Shown: positions 33,297-42,757 of the stretch, piece by piece
Position numbering within the stretch: position 1 is the stretch's first letter
Layout of the letters: each line of letters starts with the position of its first letter
Assembly: GCF_003254055.1 (NCBI RefSeq)
Contig: NZ_QKZT01000002.1
Span: 248,001 to 312,000 of the forward strand
Origin: Algoriphagus chordae
Lineage (GTDB): Bacteria; Bacteroidota; Bacteroidia; Cytophagales; Cyclobacteriaceae
DNA: 64,000 nt
Direction: 5' to 3'
Notes under the pieces: generated by a model
Database searches by the model: none
The model's input: only the letters and a program-made list of their open reading frames with translations
Told to the model about the DNA's origin: nothing
Position numbers and translations under genes: made by a program

Positions 33297-34584
33297 AATC
33301 AACCAAGCCTTCAAGCTTCATCCCACGGCTACCTTTGATCAGAATCAGATAACCTTCTAGCTTGCTATCCTGAAGCCAAACTCGGAAGGAAAAAGGATCA
33401 GGAAAATACAATGCCTTTGGGTATTTAGTTAAGGCAGATACAATCAGCTGTCCCGTAAAGCAAACTTTTTCAATCTCATATTCGCTGATAATTTCTCCCA
33501 ATCGCGCATGTTCAGCTTCCGCATGCTCTCCCAACTCAAACATATCACCGATGATCAGCATTTTATGTTTTTTGCCAGTCATTTCGCCAAAGGTACGGAT
33601 AGCCACTTCCATGCTGGAAGGATTAGCATTGTAAGCATCAAGGATGATCAGATTACTTCGCTTTTCTACCAGCTGAGAGCGCATATTTGAAGGCTTGTAT
33701 TCCACGATAGCCTGAATAGCTTTCTTCATTTCCACCTCAAAAAACTTCCCTATCGTCAAAGCGGTAGCGATGTTTCCAAAATTATAGGCTCCGATCAATG
33801 AGCTTAAATAAACCTCCTCCGAGCCTTCAGCTGAAAACTTCACAAAGGGATTTGCTTCCTCAAAAGTCACTTCACAGAAATCTCCTTTAGCTGGATAAAG
33901 GATTGGATCTTCGAATCTCTTACTCAGGTTTGAAAGGATTGGATCTTGAGAATTGATAAATGCCTTTCCACCATTTGATCTTAGAAATTGAAACAATTCC
34001 GTCTTGGTTTTCAGCACGCCTTCTGGCCCGCCCATTCCTTCCAGATGTGCTCGGCCAATATTGGTGATCACGCCATGAGTAGGCTCAGCGATCAGACAAA
34101 GTTCTTCTATATCTCCAGGCTTATTTGCCCCCATTTCTACGATAGCGAGCTCTGCATCTTCTCCTATTTCCAATAAAGTAAGCGGTACACCAATGTGGTT
34201 ATTTAGATTTCCGACTGTCGCTGACACATTGAATTTTTGACTCAAAACAGCCTTCATCAGCTCTTTGGTTGTCGTTTTACCGTTCGATCCTGTCAGTCCA
34301 ATGATCGGGATCTCCAAAGTTTTACGATGATAATTCGCCAAATCTTGAAGCATTTTCAACCCGTCCTCTGCTAAAAAGTAACGCTCATCATCCTCCACAA
34401 AATGCTTTACATCGTCGATCACAACCAGAGATGCTCCCATTTCCAAGGCTTTAGGAGCAAATGAATTTGCATCGAAGTTTGGGCCTTTGAGTGCAAAGAA
34501 GATGTTGCCCTTTTCGATTTTGCGGGTATCTGTACTGACACCAGTACTATTTTTGAAGAGGGTATATAAAATGGAGATATTCAT
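33289..34584 (-). CDS. murF: UDP-N-acetylmuramoyl-tripeptide--D-alanyl-D-alanine ligase
   Basis: A 431-residue Mur ligase adding D-Ala-D-Ala to the UDP-MurNAc-tripeptide in peptidoglycan synthesis. The N-terminal domain contains GVSTDTRKIEKGNIFFALKG, the ATP loop GLTGSNGKTTTKE follows near residue 105, and DAYNANPSSM near 320 is the MurF-specific motif. The ATG at 34584 yields the usual N-terminus MNISILY; an upstream ATG at 34623 is less likely. It stands alone, away from the mur/fts cluster. Confidence 0.96.
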   Translation of the reverse strand: MNISILYTLFKNSTGVSTDTRKIEKGNIFFALKGPNFDANSFAPKALEMGASLVVIDDVKHFVEDDERYFLAEDGLKMLQDLANYHRKTLEIPIIGLTGSNGKTTTKELMKAVLSQKFNVSATVGNLNNHIGVPLTLLEIGEDAELAIVEMGANKPGDIEELCLIAEPTHGVITNIGRAHLEGMGGPEGVLKTKTELFQFLRSNGGKAFINSQDPILSNLSKRFEDPILYPAKGDFCEVTFEEANPFVKFSAEGSEEVYLSSLIGAYNFGNIATALTIGKFFEVEMKKAIQAIVEYKPSNMRSQLVEKRSNLIILDAYNANPSSMEVAIRTFGEMTGKKHKMLIIGDMFELGEHAEAEHARLGEIISEYEIEKVCFTGQLIVSALTKYPKALYFPDPFSFRVWLQDSKLEGYLILIKGSRGMKLEGLVDFI

Positions 34585-34630
34585 CGTTTTCAAAGGAATT
34601 AATTCCCAAAATAAAGGAATCATTCACATC

Positions 34631-34659
34631 TTTGAATCGAGACTCACGTATTAATTTTG
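34631..34659 (+). promoter_or_regulatory. Promoter of the T9SS cargo gene
   Basis: TTTG (34631-34634), 17-bp spacer, perfect TAATTTTG (34652-34659); the ATG is 20 bp downstream. Confidence 0.8.
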
Positions 34660-34678
34660 TCTTTCTCTTAATTATCCA

Positions 34679-36763
34679 ATGCGCAAATTCTGTATTATAA
34701 TTTTTCTACTTGGCTTTTCGGAGCTTAAAGCGCAGGATATTTACAGTCTAAATCAGCACCCTGACATTGAAGTAAATGGAGAAATCCTCAAGGCACCTTT
34801 TGCAGGAGGAATCAATGCTGCGCAAATTCAAAAAATAGACCTTACTGGAGATGGAATCGAAGAATGGGTGACCTGGGACATCAATTCCAGACAAGTTCTA
34901 GTGTTCAAGAACGAGGAAGAGTCCTTCACGCATTTACCTGAAATAAGCTATTTATTACCTGCTGACATCGCAGGTTTTTTGGTGTTTGAGGACTTTGATG
35001 GAGACGGAAAAAAGGATCTTTTTACAGCTACGGCATTAGGAATCAAAGTTTATAAAAACACTTCCAATGGATCTCAAATATCCTGGACGATTGCACAAAA
35101 TTTCCTGAGAATCGATAATGGAGGAAATATCCAAGTGAATAATCTGGATACTCCACTTATTCAGGACCTGGATGCAGATGGAGATTTGGATATAGTGATT
35201 TTCAATTTCGCATCCGGCGATTACCTTGAATTTTATAAAAACACAAGCGTCGAACGCAAAGGAACTGCTGATGTAGATGGCTTCGCTTTTCCTGAAGTTT
35301 ATTGGGGAGATTTTGTCTTCTGTGGCTGCGCAGATTTCTCATTTGGAAAAACATGCTCCGGTTCTCCTTTGGCGAAAATCAACCCTTCGCTAGAAGGAAG
35401 CAGAGTAGAACATGCCGGAGGTCATTCCATTTTATACTCAGACTTTAGTGGGGATGGCGTCAGCGACTTGGTTCTCGGTCGCGATGAATGTAGTGTCCTC
35501 TATTACTTAGAAAATATTGGCACAGAATCACAACCTGTATTTACTAAATTCTCTAATCAACTTCCTGGATATGAAGAATTTCCCACTTTCCCCATTTTCC
35601 ACATTGGCCAGCGCAACAATGATGAATTAATCATCAGTTTAAATAGTAATGAAGCTGCTTATAATTTCGATATTGACTATGAAAATTCTATCGTCAAAAT
35701 GGATAAGGAGGGAAATTTTGATTTCGGATTCCTCCAAAACCAACTCCTAGACCTTGGTGAAAATACTAAACCTATCTTTCTAGGCAGTAATAACTCTGGC
35801 GAAATACTTGTCTCTGCAAATACCACCAGAGAAGGGGAAGTAAGGTCCGAGATCTCGAGATTTCAATTTAATAAAGAAAAAATCACACTGGTAGAACGCG
35901 ATTACCTAAATCTTTCTAATCTCAAATTACTTGATGCTCAAATCATAAAAACTGTGTCCACAGCTGGCAATGAGTTTACGCTTGTTTCTGGAATTCAGTT
36001 TGACGACAACTTTCCTACCCAAGTTATATACCAGCTACAAAACGAAAGTTTCATTCCTTTTACATTAAGTGGATACTCGCCAAGCCGGGGTGATTATCTA
36101 AGCTTCTTCAACTACCAAAAATCAGATTATTTCTTAGTCGCAGGCCAAAATGGCAGTTTAGCATTATATCAAGTAGATCTTGACTCTCAATCAGCAAGTC
36201 TACTGGAGTCCAATTTCCTGGGATTCGAGGACAACCCTGCCAATCGAAATTTGTCAGTTGCTGTTCTCCAAACTGAAAATCCAGATCTGTATGCTGTGGA
36301 TCAACTAGGGGAGATCTTGAAAATTTCGAACTTCATGGAATCTGACTTACGAGAACAGATACTTGTAAAAATCGGCAACCAAAATCTACCTACCCTATTG
36401 GGCAGAAAAAACTGGATAGCAGTGGTGAATCCCCTTTTCAACGAAAAGCCTGACTTAATTTTAGGCACAGGCGCTGGTGGAATGATCTACCTCAATTCGG
36501 AAGATCCAACTAATCCTGATGAAGATGATTTCAGAGTTTTGGTTTACCCAAACCCAAGCGATGGTCCTATTAAAGTTATTTCCAACATGGATGCCAAAGG
36601 CCGTTTGATCAATTCTCTAGGTCAAGAGTTGCTCAGCGATATTATTTTTCCTGAAAATACTCAAGTGGAAATTCAAGCAGGTTTTCTTGCCCCTGGATTG
36701 TATATTTTATCACTTGAAGTTGGTGGCAAATTCCAAGAGTCCCGCAAAATCTGGATGCGCTAA
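34679..36763 (+). CDS. FG-GAP/VCBS-repeat protein with type IX secretion sorting tail
   Basis: A 694-residue secreted protein. After a signal peptide (about 1-18) there are several Ca-binding FG-GAP-like repeats: DFDGDGKKDLF, DLDADGDLDIVI and DFSGDGVSDLVLG, each followed by a 'YKN/YLEN' strand as in integrin-like propellers. The C-terminus from VYPNPSDGPIKV to the end, with GQELL and LAPGLYILSLE, is a type A T9SS C-terminal domain. The protein should therefore cross the outer membrane and be surface-attached or released. Ligand or function is unknown; adhesion or polysaccharide binding are options. Confidence 0.88.
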   Translation: MRKFCIIIFLLGFSELKAQDIYSLNQHPDIEVNGEILKAPFAGGINAAQIQKIDLTGDGIEEWVTWDINSRQVLVFKNEEESFTHLPEISYLLPADIAGFLVFEDFDGDGKKDLFTATALGIKVYKNTSNGSQISWTIAQNFLRIDNGGNIQVNNLDTPLIQDLDADGDLDIVIFNFASGDYLEFYKNTSVERKGTADVDGFAFPEVYWGDFVFCGCADFSFGKTCSGSPLAKINPSLEGSRVEHAGGHSILYSDFSGDGVSDLVLGRDECSVLYYLENIGTESQPVFTKFSNQLPGYEEFPTFPIFHIGQRNNDELIISLNSNEAAYNFDIDYENSIVKMDKEGNFDFGFLQNQLLDLGENTKPIFLGSNNSGEILVSANTTREGEVRSEISRFQFNKEKITLVERDYLNLSNLKLLDAQIIKTVSTAGNEFTLVSGIQFDDNFPTQVIYQLQNESFIPFTLSGYSPSRGDYLSFFNYQKSDYFLVAGQNGSLALYQVDLDSQSASLLESNFLGFEDNPANRNLSVAVLQTENPDLYAVDQLGEILKISNFMESDLREQILVKIGNQNLPTLLGRKNWIAVVNPLFNEKPDLILGTGAGGMIYLNSEDPTNPDEDDFRVLVYPNPSDGPIKVISNMDAKGRLINSLGQELLSDIIFPENTQVEIQAGFLAPGLYILSLEVGGKFQESRKIWMR

Positions 36764-36823
36764 TTTCAGAATTGGCTTTTTGTATTGTTCGAAAAAAGGT
36801 ACTTTCGGATATAATATAAATCC

Positions 36824-38527
36824 ATGAAAAACATCTTCTTACTTGCAATCTTGGGGATTTTCCTCATTTCTTGCTCCACGGACAAGGCTGAGTCAGCCGA
36901 TCTGATTTTTACCAATGGCATCATTTACACCGTCAATGAATCTCAGCCCACCGCAGAAGCAGTAGCTGTAAAAAACGGGATGATTTTGGCCGTAGGCACA
37001 ACTGAAGAAATCGAAAAACATAAGGCTGAAAACACCGAAATGATCGATTTGAAGGGAGAAACAATGACTCCTGGCCTTATCGAATCCCACGCCCACTTGA
37101 TGGGAATAGGCTACAACAAGCTAGAACTTGACCTCATGTATGTCAAAACCTACGATGAACTGGTAGAGAAAGTAGCTGAGGCAGTCGCCAAATCAAAACC
37201 CGGCGATTGGATCACAGGACGTGGCTGGCATCAGGACAAATGGATCGAAAAGCCCGAAAAAATTGTAAAAGGCTTTCAGACAAATGATCAGCTTAATGAG
37301 GTTTCTCCTGACAACCCTGTTTTTTTAAGGCACGCAAGTGGTCATGCCGCATTCGCAAATGGCAAAGCTTTAGAGTTAGCTGGCATCAGTAACCTGAAAG
37401 GCGAGAGACCTGGAGAAGTAGAAGGTGGGGAAATCATAATTGATGAATTAGGAAATCCTACAGGGATACTTTCAGAAAGAGCGGCAGGTTTAGTGGCTAG
37501 ATTGATTCCAGCAGAGACACCGGAAAGAGCGGAGGAAGCGTTGACTTTAGCTTTGAAAGAGCTAAATGAAAAGGGCATTACCAGTTTCCACGACGCTGGA
37601 AGTGGACAAAATGTGATTGACCTTATCCAGAAATTCAAAAATGAAGGAAAGCTTACCGTTCGACAATATGTGATGTTAACAGGAACTCAACCTGCACTAT
37701 TGGACGAGTGGTACAAAAAGGGACCCATGATCGATTCAGCTGATCACATGTTGACGGTTCGTTCGATCAAATTGAATTGTGATGGTGCTCTCGGCAATCG
37801 GGGTGCTTGGTTGCTAGAAGATTATTCAGATCGTCCTGGACATCGAGGACATGAGACATTGCCGATGTCAGTAGTTTCTGAAGTTTCTGAAAAAGCTATT
37901 CCAGCAGGTTTTCAAGTTTGTGCACACGCCATAGGTGACCGAGCAAATCAGGAGATCTTAGATCGCTATGAAGCAGCTTTTGCTAACTATCCAGATTCCA
38001 AAAAGCTGAGATTCCGCATTGAGCACGCGCAACACATTCACCCAGATGATATTCCTCGATTTGGCGAAATGGGCGTGATCGCAGCCATGCAGGCCATTCA
38101 CCTGAGTTCAGATCGTCCATGGGCTATTGACAGGTTGGGAGAAAAAAGAATCATAGATGGAGCATATGTTTGGCAGAAACTAATGCAAACTGGAGCTGTG
38201 GTAACTAACGGCACAGATGCTCCGGTAGAACCTGTAGATCCTATTCCTTCTTTTTATGCCTCGGTGACCCGAAAAACTTTGCAAGGATTGCCAGATGGAG
38301 GATATGAAGGAGATCAGAAAATGACCCGTTCCGAAGCACTAAAATCTTATACTTTAGATGGCGCATTCGCAGAATTTGATGAAGATTTCAAAGGTTCTAT
38401 TGAAGTCGGAAAAGCTGCTGATTTCACTGTTTTCGATAAGAATATCATGGAAGTTCCAGAGGATGAGATATTGGACACCAAAGTAGCCATGACTGTAGTG
38501 GGCGGAAAAGTGGTATATAAAAAGTAG
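36824..38527 (+). CDS. Amidohydrolase (YtcJ-like), lipoprotein
   Basis: A 567-residue envelope amidohydrolase. The lipobox is FLISC (Cys17). The metal site begins with SHAHL at 88-92, with further histidines in HAIGDRAN and RIEHAQHIHPDD and a distal Asp in NGTDAPVEP. AADFTVFDKN at the C-terminal end closes the composite beta-sandwich. This is the YtcJ-like branch of the amidohydrolase superfamily, which acts on N-substituted amides or related compounds. Physiological substrate unknown. Confidence 0.87.
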   Translation: MKNIFLLAILGIFLISCSTDKAESADLIFTNGIIYTVNESQPTAEAVAVKNGMILAVGTTEEIEKHKAENTEMIDLKGETMTPGLIESHAHLMGIGYNKLELDLMYVKTYDELVEKVAEAVAKSKPGDWITGRGWHQDKWIEKPEKIVKGFQTNDQLNEVSPDNPVFLRHASGHAAFANGKALELAGISNLKGERPGEVEGGEIIIDELGNPTGILSERAAGLVARLIPAETPERAEEALTLALKELNEKGITSFHDAGSGQNVIDLIQKFKNEGKLTVRQYVMLTGTQPALLDEWYKKGPMIDSADHMLTVRSIKLNCDGALGNRGAWLLEDYSDRPGHRGHETLPMSVVSEVSEKAIPAGFQVCAHAIGDRANQEILDRYEAAFANYPDSKKLRFRIEHAQHIHPDDIPRFGEMGVIAAMQAIHLSSDRPWAIDRLGEKRIIDGAYVWQKLMQTGAVVTNGTDAPVEPVDPIPSFYASVTRKTLQGLPDGGYEGDQKMTRSEALKSYTLDGAFAEFDEDFKGSIEVGKAADFTVFDKNIMEVPEDEILDTKVAMTVVGGKVVYKK

Positions 38528-38564
38528 TTCCGTTGTAGTTATTGCCAAAATCCTTGGCCCCATG

Positions 38565-38592
38565 TAGGCCCGCTGGGCCTACACCTTTGTAG
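38565..38592 (+). repeat. Palindromic repeat unit 1 (TAGGCCC head, CACCTTTGTAG tail)
   Basis: TAGGCCC-GCT-GGGCCTA (38565-38581) is followed by CACCTTTGTAG. It shares length and tail with unit 4 at 38782. Confidence 0.75.
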
Positions 38593-38613
38593 AATTTATA
38601 CCCATATAAAACG

Positions 38614-38671
38614 AAAGCTCCGTAGGAGCGACACCATTATTGAAATTAAGGTGTCGCTCCTACGGAGCTTT
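38614..38671. repeat. Palindromic repeat unit 2: 22-bp perfect inverted repeat
   Basis: AAAGCTCCGTAGGAGCGACA and two further C's (38614-38635) are repeated exactly in inverse orientation at 38650-38671, with 14 bp between. Each arm itself contains the small palindrome GCTCC-GTA-GGAGC. Confidence 0.85.
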
Positions 38672-38690
38672 GCTTAAGCTAAAAACCGTC

Positions 38691-38722
38691 CTTTTCTACA
38701 AATATTTCGCTCATACTGAGCT
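38691..38722 (-). repeat. Palindromic repeat unit 3 (TTTGTAG tail, inverted)
   Basis: Read on the minus strand, GCTCA-GTA-TGAGC is followed by GAAATATTTGTAG, the same head/tail design as units 1 and 4. Confidence 0.65.
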
Positions 38723-38781
38723 CAATATTACTAAAGCAACTTTCACATACATCCGCTACAACTTGATAAAATTTGCTGAAT

Positions 38782-38809
38782 TAGGCCCAGCGGGTCAACA
38801 CCTTTGTAG
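38782..38809 (+). repeat. Palindromic repeat unit 4 (TAGGCCC head, CACCTTTGTAG tail)
   Basis: 28 bp related to unit 1, ending with the identical ACACCTTTGTAG; the head palindrome is slightly degraded (GGGTCA for GGGCCT). Confidence 0.7.
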
Positions 38810-38832
38810 CCAAACGTCCTAATCCTACCCGA

Positions 38833-38854
38833 AAAGCTCCAGAGGAGCGGCACC
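38833..38854 (+). repeat. Palindromic repeat unit 5 (degenerate copy of a unit 2 arm)
   Basis: 22 bp starting AAAGCTCC, with GCTCC-AGA-GGAGC as head, differing from the unit 2 arm at three positions. Confidence 0.65.
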
Positions 38855-38956
38855 GAACAAAATCATTCCCATCACAATTGAAATTTTTTACCATTTGGCA
38901 TGAAGCAAACCGATCTCAGAATTTTTCCCTAATTTCCGATCTAAACATAATTTACT

Positions 38957-41890
38957 ATGAAAAGACTCTTTACCTTTTTCTGGCTTTTTTGCCTGATATG
39001 CAACCTAGCAATTGCTCAGGATAGCACGCCAAAACCAATGACTTGGAAGGATATTCCAACTTGGAAAAACATGAATCCTGGCACTTTCAAAATCTCCCCT
39101 GACGGCAAATGGATTGCTTATGGAATGACCGCCTTGGAAGCTGATGCAGAAGTGATTCTTCAATATGTGACTGATCCGGATTCCACACAGACATTCAAAA
39201 TTGGCTTTACGAACTTCCCTTCTATCCAGTTCAGTGAGGATAGCAAGTGGATAGCTTTCAAAGAATATCCTACCTACAAGGAGAAGGAAGCCAACAAAAA
39301 GTCTAAAGGCAAACCGCTTCACGACAAGGTTACGCTACTCAAATTAGGTTCAGCTGATAAGGATGACAAGAAAACTTTTGAAAACGTAAGCAACTTCTCT
39401 TTCAACGAAGATGCTTCCACCCATCTAGCAATTAACCTGACCAAAGACGGTGGCGGAGATGCTAAAGGATCAGATCTTTTGATCTATCACCTCAACACTA
39501 AGAAAGCTCAGAATCTCGGTAATGTAGCCGAATTCTCCTTCAACAAGAGCGGGAATTACTTGGCTTACACGGTAGATGCTGCCAATCAATCTGGAAATGG
39601 CATCTATTTGATGAACATGAGCAATAATAGTACAAGTGTACTCGACTCAGATGATGCGTCATATAAGTCCATCAACTGGACAGAAAAAGGAGATGCTTTC
39701 GCAGCTCTGAAAATGGTCAAAGACAAAAAGTATAAGCAGGACCAAGGAAAATTACTTGGTGTGAAAAACCTAACAAGTCCAGTGGTGACAGTATATGATC
39801 CAGCGAAAGATTCTACAGGCTTTTCGAAGGAATACACCATTAGTCCAAATCGTCGCCCGATGTGGTCAGAGGATTTGACCAGACTTTTCTACGGCATTCA
39901 CCCTTTGGTTTTGGCTAAAAAAGAAGAAGTAAAGAAAGAACTGGATAAGGATTCTCTACAACTTGCCGAGACTGAAGCGATGAAAAAAATCATGGCTGAT
40001 ACTGCTATTCACTCGATAAAGGATCTTCAAAAGGCTATTGCCAAGCTTGACACTACGAAAACAGACGATAAGAAGAGCGATGCAGACAAGCCTGATATGA
40101 CCATATGGCACTGGAATGACAGCCGTCTGCAGTCTCGCCAGCAGGTGTTAGAAAATCAAGACAAGAATTACAGTTTCTATTCCATGTATACCGTGGCTAC
40201 AGGCAAGCACATCCAACTTCAGGATAGCACGATGCGTGATTTGAGCATTCAAGCCAAGGAGAAGTATGCGATCGGATCTGACAATCAATCCTATGAATTA
40301 CAATCTAATCTAGATGGTCAGAATTACCGTGACTTCTATATTGTTGACCTAACAACTGGAGAGAAAAAGACTTTGTTTACCAACTTCTACCTACCAGGAT
40401 ATTCTTCTTACCCTCGTAGCTCGCCGGATGGCACGAAATTGATTTATGGCTATGATGGAAACTATTACAGCTATGATATCGCATCTGGAGAGGAAACAAA
40501 TTTGACGGCTAGTTTGCCAGTGACATTTGTCAACGAAGATGATGATCACAATGTGAAAAAGCCACTAGAAGGGTCACTTGGCTGGAGTTCAGATTCTCAG
40601 TATGTTTTGCTAAATGACGGCTGGGATATCTGGCAAGTACCAGTTACTGGCAAAATCAAAGCAGTGAATTTGACTCAAAATGGCAGATCAGAAAAAATCA
40701 GATATCAGTATCGTTTTTCTCTCGATCGAGAAGAGAAAGGCATAAATCTTAGTAAGCCCCTTTACATCCGTACCTATGGTGAGTGGACTAAGAAAAGTGG
40801 TATTTCTTTAATCGACGTTTCTAAAAAAGGCTTAATCCCAGGAGCCAAGTCTCTGATATGGGAAGATGCTAGTATCGGATCTTTACAAAAGGCGGAGAAT
40901 GCAGAAGTGTATTTCTTCAACAAGGAAACTTTCAACGAAGCAGATCAGATATATGTAGCTGATGCCTCTCTTTCTTCCCCAACTAAAGTGACAGAAAACG
41001 CGCCTGCTGCAGGGGATTATGCTTGGTCATCTGGGACCAGATTAGTGGATTATGTTTCTGATAAGGGCGATACACTTCAAGGAGCACTCTTCCTTCCAGC
41101 TAATTATAAGGAGGGCGAAAAATACCCTACTGTAGTTTACTACTATGAAAAATTATCTCAGACCCGTCACAATTGGGTAAATCCTGGATACAGCGGTACA
41201 GGCTGGAATCCAAATGTATATACCAGTAATGGCTTTGCAGTATTTATCCCAGATATCGTCTATACCATGGATGACCCAGGAATGTCGGCAGTTTGGTGTG
41301 TAATCCCAGGCGTAAAAGCGGCAATCGCTACAGGAGTTATCGATGAAGAAAATATAGGAATCCATGGACACTCTTGGGGTGGATACCAGACAGCATTCCT
41401 GATCACACAGACTGATATGTTCAAAGCCGCTGCAGCAGGAGCACCACTGACCAATATGATCTCTATGTATGATTTGATCTACTGGAATTCTGGTGGAGGA
41501 AATATGTCGATCTTCGAGGCTTCTCAAGGCAGATTTACTGGTGGACCTTGGGAAAACTGGGATTCTTACGAGCGAAATAGCCCTGTCTATCATGTGAAAA
41601 ATGTAACTACGCCGCTGTTGATGCTACACAACGATAAAGATGGTGCCGTAGATTTCACTCAAGGAATTGAGTATTACTCAGCTTTGCGAAGATTGCAAAA
41701 ACCGGTAATCTTGGTTCAATATAAGGGCGAAAACCATGGTCTTGGTAAACTCGAAAACCGAAAAGATTACTCTGTGCGAATGATGGAATTCTTTGACCAT
41801 CATCTGAAGGGAACTGAAGCTCCAGATTGGATGTCAAAAGGAATTGACAAAATCGACTTGGATGAGCATCTTGAAAAAAGAGCATTTTAA
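38957..41890 (+). CDS. S9 family (prolyl oligopeptidase-like) serine peptidase
   Basis: A 977-residue exported peptidase. A signal peptide (about 1-21) is followed by a long beta-propeller region and a C-terminal alpha/beta-hydrolase domain. The nucleophile is S806 in GHSWGGY; the acid is in HNDKDGAVDF near 893-897 and the histidine in GENHGLG near 925. A lysine/aspartate-rich linker around 320-385 is unusual within the propeller. Such proteins are dipeptidyl- or acylaminoacyl-peptidase-like and act in the periplasm. A strong terminator follows. Confidence 0.92.
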   Translation: MKRLFTFFWLFCLICNLAIAQDSTPKPMTWKDIPTWKNMNPGTFKISPDGKWIAYGMTALEADAEVILQYVTDPDSTQTFKIGFTNFPSIQFSEDSKWIAFKEYPTYKEKEANKKSKGKPLHDKVTLLKLGSADKDDKKTFENVSNFSFNEDASTHLAINLTKDGGGDAKGSDLLIYHLNTKKAQNLGNVAEFSFNKSGNYLAYTVDAANQSGNGIYLMNMSNNSTSVLDSDDASYKSINWTEKGDAFAALKMVKDKKYKQDQGKLLGVKNLTSPVVTVYDPAKDSTGFSKEYTISPNRRPMWSEDLTRLFYGIHPLVLAKKEEVKKELDKDSLQLAETEAMKKIMADTAIHSIKDLQKAIAKLDTTKTDDKKSDADKPDMTIWHWNDSRLQSRQQVLENQDKNYSFYSMYTVATGKHIQLQDSTMRDLSIQAKEKYAIGSDNQSYELQSNLDGQNYRDFYIVDLTTGEKKTLFTNFYLPGYSSYPRSSPDGTKLIYGYDGNYYSYDIASGEETNLTASLPVTFVNEDDDHNVKKPLEGSLGWSSDSQYVLLNDGWDIWQVPVTGKIKAVNLTQNGRSEKIRYQYRFSLDREEKGINLSKPLYIRTYGEWTKKSGISLIDVSKKGLIPGAKSLIWEDASIGSLQKAENAEVYFFNKETFNEADQIYVADASLSSPTKVTENAPAAGDYAWSSGTRLVDYVSDKGDTLQGALFLPANYKEGEKYPTVVYYYEKLSQTRHNWVNPGYSGTGWNPNVYTSNGFAVFIPDIVYTMDDPGMSAVWCVIPGVKAAIATGVIDEENIGIHGHSWGGYQTAFLITQTDMFKAAAAGAPLTNMISMYDLIYWNSGGGNMSIFEASQGRFTGGPWENWDSYERNSPVYHVKNVTTPLLMLHNDKDGAVDFTQGIEYYSALRRLQKPVILVQYKGENHGLGKLENRKDYSVRMMEFFDHHLKGTEAPDWMSKGIDKIDLDEHLEKRAF

Positions 41891-41894
41891 TAGC

Positions 41895-41924
41895 AGAGGA
41901 GCTGTAACAGGCTCCTCTTTTTTT
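41895..41924 (+). terminator. Intrinsic terminator of the S9 peptidase
   Basis: AGAGGAGC (41895-41902) pairs with GCTCCTCT (41911-41918), followed by a run of T. Confidence 0.9.
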
Positions 41925-41941
41925 GTCTAATTTTTACCTTA

Positions 41942-42643
41942 ATGACCCTTAGCCCCGCGACCTTTTATCTCAAATCACCCCACTTATCACCAAATGATTG
42001 GCGAATATCCTCAGTTTCACGTTATTTAGCGCCCATTCGAAAAAGCGACTCAAAACACCTCATGGAAGAAACCACCCAAGAAAAGAACCTTAACTCAGAA
42101 TTTGATTTCACGAAGCTTAGCTCAATTTGCTATAAGGAAAAAGACCCAACTTATTACGAGCACCTCGAAACATATATTTATGATCAGGATTTTGAAACAG
42201 TCTGGGACAGCTATGTCACTATTTCGCCAGAAAAAGCTTGGAGTGGAAGAATGATCCATTTTCACCGATTATACTCAAGAAACACCCAAGAAGAGGTTTT
42301 CCCGGGTCAAGTATATACTGGAGAAATGGGTATAGGTCAAGTACTCATTCTCAACCTTCACATATTTAGCGGAGTCATAAAACTTCAAGTAGGTCATGAA
42401 GTGATGGAAATAGACAAAAAGAAGCAAATGATAAAAATCTGCTACCTAGAAAACTCTAAATCTGAAGGTTCCCAATATGTAAGATTTAAGTCACTTGCTA
42501 ATGGTAAAACAGAGGTAGCTCATCAGTCATTTTATCGCAGCGGCTCATGGTTCAGAGACAAATTCATTTACCCTTACTTCCATACCAAAGCCATCAATGA
42601 ATTTCATAACAACGTAAGAAAGTCAATGGCAGTAAGCCAATAG
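41942..42643 (+). CDS. Hypothetical protein, possibly DUF1990/SRPBCC-like
   Basis: Up to 233 residues; the ATG at 42062 would remove a poorly structured 40-residue N-terminus and give MEETTQEKNLN as the start. The body resembles a START/SRPBCC-type lipid-binding fold: an N-terminal helix, strands around MGIGQVLILNL, GHEVMEIDKKKQMIKICYLEN, YVRFKSLANGKTEVAHQSF, and a long C-terminal helix FHTKAINEFHNNVRKSM. Similarity to DUF1990 is suggested by eye only. No signal peptide is seen. Function unknown. Confidence 0.6.
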   Translation: MTLSPATFYLKSPHLSPNDWRISSVSRYLAPIRKSDSKHLMEETTQEKNLNSEFDFTKLSSICYKEKDPTYYEHLETYIYDQDFETVWDSYVTISPEKAWSGRMIHFHRLYSRNTQEEVFPGQVYTGEMGIGQVLILNLHIFSGVIKLQVGHEVMEIDKKKQMIKICYLENSKSEGSQYVRFKSLANGKTEVAHQSFYRSGSWFRDKFIYPYFHTKAINEFHNNVRKSMAVSQ

Positions 42644-42757
42644 GCAAACTTGACCAGCTTTGGATTTCAGAGATTTCTACACATTATCACATAGTTGCTT
42701 GATATTTATCTCGAAAATATTCTTGTATATTTAAGCTAACCATCCAATCTATATATT

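Noticed and set aside
38640-38822. 60-residue open frame in the repeat cluster
   Set aside because: It runs through palindromic repeat units, has no family-like sequence, and is explained by the repeats.
41153-41593. 146-residue minus-strand frame within the S9 peptidase gene
   Set aside because: It is antisense to the conserved catalytic domain, so it is a reading-frame shadow.
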